Positions 55,732-64,000 of a stretch of DNA of 64,000 nucleotides are shown piece by piece (the first letter of the stretch is position 1; every line of letters begins with the position of its first letter). Below the pieces are notes generated by a model, which saw nothing but the letters and a program-made list of their open reading frames with translations, made no database searches and was not told the DNA's origin. The stretch lies in assembly GCA_958510825.1 (NCBI GenBank), contig OY294049.1, forward strand, positions 20,019,536 through 20,083,535. Reading direction: 5' to 3'. This DNA comes from Brachypterus glaber (taxonomy: Eukaryota; Arthropoda; Insecta; Coleoptera; Kateretidae). Position numbers and translations under genes: made by a program.

Positions 55732-57341
55732 ATTATTATTATTTTTTTGTTTCGTTTTGTTTAGTATACGTGAACTGCAAAATAATCGTCATAAAAAAAA
55801 ATAAAATTTATAATAAAAAAAAAACCCCTTATACTGGGTGACACAAGAAGTATTGCCCACGAATTATCTCCGTAACCATAAAAGATAACTTTTTGAAATT
55901 TACAGAACTTGTATGAACCGTGAATACCCCCATTTTAGCATGGTCATTATAAAAATATCACTTCCGTCCTAAGCGGAAGTGATACCAACTTTGATTTTTA
56001 AATGGAACCCTTTAAATTTGCTTACATATTTAGATTCGTATTTAAATTCTATTTTCATTCTCAATATTTGTATTAAATATGGAGCCACAGGAGACATTTT
56101 GCATAAAAACAACATAGGGCGGTCCTATGACTTCCATATTGGAATATTTCTGAAACTTTTTATTTCAAATCTTTTAATAGTAGGCTAAAAATTTACTGTT
56201 TATCTGAAACTGATTGTCTTTGTTTTTTTTTTTGAAAATGGCGTTATGTTAATTTTTTTTAATCATCAACTTTAACGCCATTTTGTGCTAATTTTTTAAA
56301 TGAATCGACCTATTATTGATTTCACTAGATCAAAAACTCAGGTATACTCAAGAAAAACGTAGAAATACTCTAATAGCGTTGGCCCTTTTCGGGGAAAATG
56401 TCCATATTCCCTTGGGATTTAATAAGCTCCCAACGGAATATGGCCATTTTCCCAAACAATTTCCAACCCTATTAGGGTGTTTGTACTTTTTTCTTGTAGA
56501 GTATACCTGAGTTTTTAATTTAGCCAAATTAAAAAAAGGTCGTTTCCTTTAAAAAATTTAGCATTAAATGGCGTTTAAGTTGATGATTTGAAAAAAAAAA
56601 CTTCAAAATAGCGTCATATCCATAAAAAAAAAGGAAATCAGTTTCAGATCAACAGTAAATTTTTAGCCTACTATTAAAAGATTTAAAATGTTAAGTTTTA
56701 GAAATATTCCAATATGGACGTCATCGGACCGCCATGTTGTGTTTATGAAAAATGGATCCTGTGGCGCCATCTTTAATGCAAATATCGACTTGTGATATGT
56801 TAATAAAAAGATAATTTAAATACGCATCTATAAATGTAAGCAAATATATAGGTTTCCATTTAAAAATCAAAATTTGGTATCACTTCCGCTAAGACAGGAA
56901 ATGATTTTTTTATAATGACCATGATAAAATGGGGGCATTTACGGTTCATACAAGCTCTGTAAATTTCAAAAAGTTATCTGTTATCTTTTATAGTTACGGA
57001 GATAATTCGTAGGCAATACTTCTTGTATCATCCGTTATAAGAGGTTTTTTATTATTAATTATTTTTTTTATGAAAATTATTTTGCAGTTCACGTATATTA
57101 AACAAAATAAAACAAAAAAATAATAATAATAGTTTGAGTAAATATTTAGTGAATAGTCAAATACAAGGTAAGTGTCCAACATACGGGGTTTTTGCTTAAT
57201 AAAAAAAAATGTGCTCGATAGATTTTTTTTATTTTTGGTTAAAATCATCCTAACGTCTCATAGAATCGACGTATAGAAACAGAAATGGGGTAATTTGAAG
57301 TTGATTTAAACCGTCGCACGATCGCACCGTGATGTATGTAT

Positions 57342-57583
57342 CATCAAAGCAACTTCAAGTTTTGAGGTAAACTTCATGGTATACTTCGACCGCAACGTGT
57401 TATAGCTTGGACAATGTCTCATAAACTTTCAGATTTTTGTGCGCATTAACATAACTTTACCCTGCCCCATCTTAGGAACATTTTATTATTACTGATAAAA
57501 TTTATTACAAAGAATGTTTTTAAGGTGGAACATGGTGGATATATGTCAATTCGTACTCAGGGATAAATATTCATGAGATATTG
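57342..57583. other. Spacer
   Basis: Probably the diverged outer edge of the large palindrome (weak mirror of 53075-53145). No gene. Confidence 0.4.
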
Positions 57584-57585
57584 TA

Positions 57586-57960
57586 CACTGTAAAAAGTAA
57601 ACTGAATATTCGGTTGTAAATGGAAATGAAATCAAAAGTTATTATCCTATACAATTTGACCTTAATTTTTGTTAAAAACACGCAACATATGATGACGGTA
57701 CTTAAACATTAAAGTACGTTATTTTAGAACTATAGTGCTTTTAACAAGAATTAAAGTACATTTGTATATGATCATAACTTCCTAACCATTTGTAACTGAA
57801 TATTTAGTTAAAAAAGTTCTAAAGTAACGTACTTTAATATTTTAGAAAGGACATGTAATTTTGAGTGTTTTCAACAAAAATTAAAGTACAATTATATAGG
57901 ATAATTACTTCCGATTTCCTATCAATTTGTAACTGAATATTCAGTTTACTTTTTATAGTG
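57586..57960. mobile_element. TA-flanked MITE, 375 bp
   Basis: The left end CACTGTAAAAAGTAAACTGA and the right-end mirror CACTATAAAAAGTAAACTGA continue to atattc. TA lies at 57584-57585 and 57961-57962. Inside, taaagtac motifs repeat in both orientations. Confidence 0.85.
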
Positions 57961-58067
57961 TACCAGCTCTAATATTGTAACTGAACTGTTATATCACAAA
58001 GTGATAGACGTTCCAAACATCATAAAACGTAAATACTTTGTAAATATATTTCAACCAATTTACAAAT

Positions 58068-58159
58068 CCCATTAACGCTCAGTGATACCAAGTGGTATCA
58101 ACTGATTTCATACTAAAATAAAATAAAAATTGGAAAAAAAAATTCTAGGTGCTAATAGG
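58068..58159. mobile_element. Tiny piggyBac-like MITE, copy 1 (92 bp)
   Basis: Starts CCCATTAACGCTCAGTGATA and ends GCTAATAGG, followed by TTAA. The left flank has lost TTAA (reads caaat). Nearly the same sequence as copy 2. Confidence 0.55.
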
Positions 58160-58216
58160 TTAAGTTTGGTATTACCGAAAATCACATCGAAATCATCCCA
58201 GAAATAAACCAGTTAA

Positions 58217-58311
58217 CCCATTAACGCTTAGTGATGCCAAGTCGTATTAACTGATTTCAAACAAAAAAAATAAAATAAAAATTAGAAAAAACAAATCTGG
58301 GCGCTAATGGG
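58217..58311. mobile_element. Tiny piggyBac-like MITE, copy 2 (95 bp)
   Basis: TTAA (58213-58216), CCCATTAACGC ... GCGCTAATGGG, TTAA (58312-58315). The 11-bp TIR is nearly exact, and the size is extremely small. Confidence 0.65.
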
Positions 58312-58315
58312 TTAA

Positions 58316-59284
58316 TATTTTGCAAAATTTTAATGAACTAGTTTTGCAGTTAAATGTAGTATACTTTAAATGGGGGTTTATGAATAAAAGTTAACTTAAA
58401 AGTACTAATTTATTTAATAATTTTCCTGAGTTAACATGGATTAGCATTAAACTTTTTTTATAAGCCATACAAAAATAATAAATAAATATTTCTAAGGTAA
58501 GCAAAATTATTTACAGCATATTTAAAAGACTTGCATTACAAAAAAAAAGAGAAAACTTTAACAAAAAGTTTAAACCTTTTTATGTAAAACTTTAATTATA
58601 TTATAATGGTAAAATAAAAACCTTTAATTAAAAATGGCATAGCTAAACTTAAATACAAGTGAGATACTTCTTGAGAAAAAAAAAGTCTTTAAAGATTATA
58701 AAACAAAAAATTCTATTAATAAAAAAGGATATAGACTTGAAGTTTTTATACACAAAAAAATAATACTGTTTTTGTAAAATAAATAATTTTTCTAAAAAAA
58801 TTAAACTTGTACTTCAGTGACTTAATTCTAATAAAAACTTTTCAACTAAATTATATAAATACTCTATAAATCTAGATTATTTTTACCTCTATATGTACAC
58901 CAGGAATAAGTTGAAATAACTTTTCTTAAATGTTTTTTTTTTAGTTTTATAACTTTGGACTCTCCTGAGTTATTATCCAATTATATCCCACTATCTAGAG
59001 ATGTAGACGTTTACAAAATGTAATACCAATGATTCTTTTCAATAATCAGAACTTTGATGGGAAAAACTAACAGGAGATATGATCAAATCTGGACCTGAAA
59101 ATAAAAAAGAAAAACATAAATTTTCTTGGCAGAACTAAAATAATTATAATCTATAATTTATTTGAGGCGTATATATAATTATAGTATTATTAATTTGAGC
59201 CATTTCGCCTCAATAATTATTTATATCGATAAAAAATCAGAAAATCAGAAAATAAAAAATAATTATAACAGGGACGATTTCTGA

Positions 59285-59288
<4 letters not shown>
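58316..59288. other. AT-rich spacer
   Basis: I see no gene or repeat here. Confidence 0.5.

Positions 59289-59342
<54 letters not shown>
59289..59342. repeat. (TA)n microsatellite
   Basis: About 26 dinucleotide units. Confidence 0.97.
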
Positions 59343-59351
<9 letters not shown>

Positions 59352-61228
59352 TGTTGAAATCGTAGATGCCTACGTTGGGCTACTTAAAATAAAAAAAAGT
59401 TCTTTTATTCGTATAAAGCTTTTCTTTTATTAATTTTATTAATTTCTTTGTATTTTGACCATGAATCTTTTATTCCAGATATAGAAATTTAAAAATATAA
59501 TCTTTAATTTTATGATTTTCATGATTGTGAATAAATTAGTGTATAAATATCACATTTTAAGGCTAGATATTAATAAAACAACGCCCTCCGGCCTTAGACA
59601 TATGCTTTAGTCTTAAAATGTATTTTTTTAGCCTGATATGTGTATACTATTATTATGCGAATAGGTTAAAATAAAAGAATTTTTCGTTATTCCTTCAGTT
59701 TTATGTCTCGTTATCTAGTGTCCTATATTTTAAATTAACTATGTATCTAACTAAACCACATTCGTTTCTGAAATGCAAAATAAGGTAACTCATGTGTAAA
59801 TGAAACCTACGTTGTTGCAATTATATATTTAAATCTACTTTTCCAACTAATTCAGTTGAGCAATAGTTTTGTTAAACAAACCATGCATTAATAATGTAAG
59901 ACCCACTACTTAAATGGCGTCTAATATTTTTTTTTATTTTGTGACTATTATAAGCTTATAATCACACTAATTTTGCGTGTTCTTATACGCCCATAGGAGG
60001 TTAGTACATTTTTTTCTTTTGGGTTGGCAACAGGATCCTGTCGAAATGAATGACGTCTTCCGTGCAAATGTCCACATAGCTTTTAAGTTTAGTTTTCTAC
60101 GAAATTGTGTTTTAAGTTAATTTTTAGGTTTTAAAATTATGTCTTGATTACCTGCAGTAAAAGAGAGAAAAGCTGACTAAAAATTATATCAAAATATCCT
60201 TTGTACATACTTTGAATTTCAACACATTGCGAAAATTGTAATGCCAACCCAAAACAAAAACCCCTAAATCTGTCATCAATTTAAATGTAAGTTTTTTTTT
60301 TAATTTTAGAGCAAAATAGAAAAATATATATAAAGCACTCGTTTCATAACACGTTTTTAAAGCACTAGTACTTTAAAACTTGTACTTGTGTAAAAATGGG
60401 TGTTATGAATCTATCTAGTAGTACTTAAATATACTATTTTAATGTTAATTAAATAATACATCAATCTATTTTTTAATAATTGTACATTGTGATATTATTG
60501 GACTGCATTCGGACTACTGTCCCCCTTCAGTATTGGCAACGTACAGGGTTGAGATATTTTTTAGACTTTATTCACTTTAAAAGTACTGTTAAAATGCAGG
60601 TGTCCGGCATGTTTGGAATCCAAGGTCGCCTATATAACACACAAAATATTTTACCCCTTCTCTTCCCCTTGCCTCAGCTTACAGGTGCCAGTTAGTAATA
60701 TTTTAACAGTAAAGTCATTAGATTAATGTATATTTGTGCGCCATTTCTAGATGTAAAAAAATACTCATACTTCTTCTAATCTGAAGACTTCGAATGGTGT
60801 CAAGTTAAGGGCTTTTATGTCTCAAGCAAATAGTACCACTAACGAGTGGTTAGGGTATTTACAACCTACTTAGTGCTACTATATTCAGTTTTAATTTTGT
60901 AATAAAAACTATGATGCACTATTTCGAAAATCTAAATTATAAATATTGACACTGACTCTTGAAAAAAACAATTACTACTATCCTTAAAAATACATTATTT
61001 GTATTGCAAAACCTTTACCAATAATTTCAATATTTAATTAATAAATAATATTATTATTGAATAATTTAAATATACATGTATAGTATTTAAATAAGGATAT
61101 GTAGATATATGTAGAGTATTTTGCACAAATAAGGATAAAGTCATGAAAGCAACTCAGTAATTAGATACTCTTCATGAATGTAGAGAGGTAAGTATGAATA
61201 ATATGAAGGGTTCTGAATTAAACAGATA
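59343..61228. other. AT-rich spacer
   Basis: No gene supported. A frame at 60480-60695 (71 codons) lies in GC-richer DNA but has no recognisable motif. The string actgttaaaatgcagg near 60588 and its mirror ttttaacagtaaag near 60701 may be the ends of a short degraded element. Confidence 0.45.
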
Positions 61229-61230
61229 TA

Positions 61231-61403
61231 CAGCTCGTCAAACTTAGGAAAAGACGTGGAAATTAAAAAGAAAGTATTCGGAGGTAGAAAGATATGCGGT
61301 ACGCGTACCTCTAACAACTGGTGAATTCAGCCGCTATTCAATGGGCACTAGGGGGAGTGTCCATATTTAAAAACTTACGTTTCTTCCTACTTTTGACAAG
61401 CTG
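61231..61403. mobile_element. TA-flanked mini-MITE, 173 bp
   Basis: The left end CAGCTCGTCAAACTTAGGAA and the right-end mirror CAGCTTGTCAAAAGTAGGAA are followed by a shared acg. TA lies at 61229-61230 and 61404-61405. Confidence 0.8.
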
Positions 61404-61405
61404 TA

Positions 61406-61802
61406 CATTTTAATAAATCCAAAATAAAGTAAAAATTGTATTTTAATCAAAAGTTTGTGCTGATAAATCAAATTGTTAAGATTTAAATAATTTGTTTTTA
61501 TGGCGCACAAGTACACGTCTATCTAGATACCTTATAACTCAGCATACAAAGACGGCTCTCGGTACCAACGAGAGCCAGTAGCCCGAAACTGCACTCTACC
61601 AATATCAAGAGTATGGTAAATGGAATAAAAAAATAGATAGAATATTAAATTTTTACGATTAATTTGCATTTATTAGGGACAAAAAAGGACCGTCAACTCA
61701 ATTGGGTTTAGTCGTTTATTATGGTATCATATCATATATTTTATATGGTCATAAATGAGAGTTCTACTTAATAATTACAAAAAAAATCATTAGATCTATT
61801 TT
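61406..61802. other. AT-rich spacer
   Basis: Only a small hairpin (ggctctcggtaccaacgaga) at about 61552-61575. Confidence 0.5.
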
Positions 61803-62073
61803 GGGAGGATTGGTGTAGTGGACTACCGCGTCGTACTTGGCGAGTTTACTACACAAATAGCGTGAGTTCGATTCTCACCGGCGCCGATTTGTCTTTTTCA
61901 GTTAATTAATAATTGAAATTTGGCAAAGTAAAGCGGACACTCCCTATAAATTGGTTCGAAAGTCAATTAAAGCCGGTGGTTCCCTCTACTACTAGCCCAC
62001 ACAAGTCCTGGACTTAGGGATGCTTAATTAAGTAGAATAGTACGAGGTTAAACAAAATGTAATGTAATGTAAT
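61803..62073 (+). mobile_element. tRNA-derived SINE, family S1 copy 3
   Basis: Box A ttggtgtagtggactaccg, box B gagttcgattctcaccggcg, the same body as the other two copies, and a tail of atgtaatgtaatgtaat. About 10 bp shorter in the middle than the 23.6 kb copy. Confidence 0.88.
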
Positions 62074-62997
62074 TTTGAAGGTAGTTTATCAGTAAACTAA
62101 GTTTTTTAAGTTAAATATTGTCATTTATACCCCTATGATAGTTAACCCTTTACATCAAGTAACCTGCATGCATACAACCTTCCCTTCTATTAAACAATTA
62201 AAGGTACTTATTTGCATACGTGGGGTTTTCGTTTCCCATTGTGTTCACAAGCTAGAACCGCACTAGTCATTTATCGAATCTTATTTTCTCAAATAACATA
62301 CAGACTATTCAGAAACTCATGTAAACCAGTCAATATTTAATTAAAAAGCCGTAAAGATATGTAATGCTACGCATTCTTTTATATACTATTCATAGCGGAT
62401 GGTATGTATATTGCATTTCCCAAATAACGCATGTTAAAACTATGTAAAACCCAAAATAAAATATGGCTGTCAAAAGAATACTTCCCATGTAGGCGGCCTA
62501 CAGTAGGCTAAAGAACATCAATTTCTTTTTTCGAAGGACAAAAAAAAATTAAAAAAAAACATTTTACATTAAAAAAAATAAGAAAAAAAATTGAAAAAGA
62601 GGTTTTCAATTCTTTTGAAAGTTTAACCATAACCATAACTTTTTTGTTTTTTGAGGGGAGGGTTAGTTTTAAAAACAATAAAGATCTTTCCCTCATAGAA
62701 CTTGATTTTTTTTTTGAAAATTTCAAGTCGAAAGGATTATTCGTTCTTTAGTTGTTTGAGGCGTTTTTTGGCTATTTTGGGAAATTTGAAACTACCGTAT
62801 AATATAATTCTAGCGCTTGCGCTGTAAATAGTATAGTAAGGCCAAGTACGAGTTAGAATCGCTCAGTGAGGTTTCCGTAAAAGCTGCTTTTAATTTTTTT
62901 TTCGTACTTACATCTCCAAAATTTTTTTCAAAGCTTAAAAGTGATTTGATTATGTTTTTGTATATGAATTTTCTTCGCATTTAGACAATTGCAGATA
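62074..62997. other. Spacer with dispersed family I copy
   Basis: 62345-62425 (minus) matches 42327-42405: aaagccgtaaagatatgtaa to tatattgcatttcccaaat. No gene. Confidence 0.5.
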
Positions 62998-62998
62998 C

Positions 62999-63350
62999 AG
63001 TGTATCTCTAAAAAAGTCAGCCTCACCCTTTAACTTTTTAATGGATAAAGATATTAACTTGAAATTTGGAAAGAGTCAGTGACATAACTCAAATAAATCT
63101 TTGGTATATTTAATATGTTTAGGGACACAATTGAGGTAGGGGCAAGGGGGACATCTGAGATTGTTTTTGGCAAAAGTCATATTGGAGTAAGGGGGTAAAA
63201 TGGGGTAAAAACATTTTTTTTTTTTAATTTTTTTTTCGTTTAACAAAAGAAGAAACTTTTTTTGAAAAAAAAAAATGTGGTTGATTTTTTTTTATTTTTT
63301 CATTTTGATTTTAATGAACCTAGGTCTATAGGGGAAAGTATTATTTTATT
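62999..63350. mobile_element. Single end of a family B-related element
   Basis: Starts after TA with CAGTGTATCTCTAAAAAAGT, then cagcctcaccctttaac and agatattaacttgaaatttg, in the same order as the family B left arm. The opposite end was not found. Confidence 0.45.
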
Positions 63351-63393
63351 GGCAGCAGTATTTAATATCAATAGGTAAGAAATTTATAATGTA

Positions 63394-64000
63394 CAGTTGT
63401 GGCATTAAATATTGGGACAACCTCGAAAAAATTCGTGTCATCTTTATATTTTTTTCATGGATTAACATGGGATTATTTTAAAAAATAAAAACTAGGTTAC
63501 TTCGTTTTGACATAACATAACTGAATTATTTAGTTGAAGTTTACTGTCAAAAAATATTAAATTAATAAATTAATGTTTATTGATTAATATATATTCATTA
63601 AATTTAACACAAATGTTGTTATATTTAAATAATAATAAAATTGATAATCTTTGGATCAAAATTGTACTATATGAGTAAAGAATATGTGTTTATTATTTAT
63701 TAAAAAAACACACAACTAATTTTACTCTTCAGTACAGCTGAAAACTCACAAGGTTTTATAATTTTTCTACTGCAAATGGATTTGAGTTTAAGAGTTCATT
63801 ACTGAAGAGCCGCATTGAGGTAAGCGAAAAAAAAATTCCTAGTATACGGGAACTGCACCTTTTTTTTTCTCGGTTTTTCTTATATAATTAAAAATTGCTT
63901 CACCATCCATTGCAGCTTTTGACCACCGATGATCCTTTTTCGGTTTGATATAAGAACCTAAGTTTTTCTTAATAAAACATTTCTTAAGATCTATTTCTTG
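63394..64000. mobile_element. TA-flanked TIR element, family D copy 2 (cut by window end)
   Basis: Preceded by TA (63392-63393). Starts CAGTTGTGGCATTAAATATT and follows copy 1 (14556-15405) closely to the window edge, including the coding-like stretch on the minus strand. Confidence 0.85.

Larger units (their letters stand above)
53304..57341. mobile_element. Large palindromic element (about 1.8 kb without its insertion)
   Basis: The outer ends (cacggtg.ggtggtgcgacag and mirror) and everything inward match around a centre near 56427. Left arm 53304-53502 plus 55719-56427 is about 907 bp; right arm 56428-57341 is about 914 bp. Landmarks: aaaaccccgtatgttgga against tccaacatacggggttt, and the inner gtattgcccacgaattatct against its mirror at about 56997-57020. 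The centre is a smaller hairpin (56331-56523, aaaaactcaggtatactc). A LINE is inserted in the left arm. Confidence 0.85.

Overview
This 64 kb window is eukaryotic intergenic DNA. It most likely comes from an arthropod and probably an insect, but the species cannot be named. It is strongly AT-rich, with long A and T runs. I see no intact host protein-coding gene, no rRNA gene and no free-standing tRNA gene. Most short open frames are chance openings inside repeats. What can be supported is a dense, layered population of transposable elements: 5'-truncated non-LTR retrotransposons, a Penelope-like fragment with a GIY-YIG domain, two tRNA-derived SINE families, and more than twenty palindromic or terminal-inverted-repeat (TIR) elements, many with readable target-site duplications (TSDs).

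Layout. 0-10 kb holds a 1.08 kb foldback element (TTA TSD), a hairpin joined to three 175-bp tandem units, a 347-bp palindromic MITE, the Penelope-like fragment and the first TA-flanked MITE with C-rich ends (family B). 10-20 kb holds a second family B copy, a degenerate ~330-bp tandem array, an 850-bp TA-flanked element carrying a conserved coding fragment, and a non-LTR retrotransposon with a reverse transcriptase (RT) frame open over 1.4 kb, followed by the 3' stub of another. 20-30 kb holds three stacked palindromes (one nested inside another), a 97-bp minisatellite, a SINE, an unusually good hairpin (24640-24811), a Transib-like element with a 5-bp GC-rich TSD, and long microsatellites. 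30-43 kb holds further TIR elements, a second SINE family and long (TTC)n. 43-51 kb holds a TIR element with an internal tandem duplication carrying Penelope/hammerhead-like motifs, an exon-like fragment with splice signals resembling a tyrosine-recombinase N-terminus, a LINE stub, a piggyBac-like MITE with TTAA TSD and another SINE. 51-57 kb holds a palindromic MITE and then a ~1.8 kb palindrome split by a young RT-RNase H LINE insertion with a 15-bp TSD. 57-64 kb holds TA- and TTAA-flanked mini-elements, (TA)n, a third SINE copy and the start of a second copy of the 14.5 kb element.

How they relate. Non-autonomous elements depend on enzymes made elsewhere, and no complete transposase is visible here. 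The two RT frames and the GIY-YIG fragment are 5'-truncated, as target-primed reverse transcription typically leaves them. Nesting gives relative ages: the 53.5-55.7 kb LINE is younger than its host palindrome, and the 22.09-22.54 kb palindrome is younger than the foldback around it. Coordinates of TIR elements come from reading both ends by eye. Family assignments rest on TIR and TSD signatures and on protein motifs, not on database searches.
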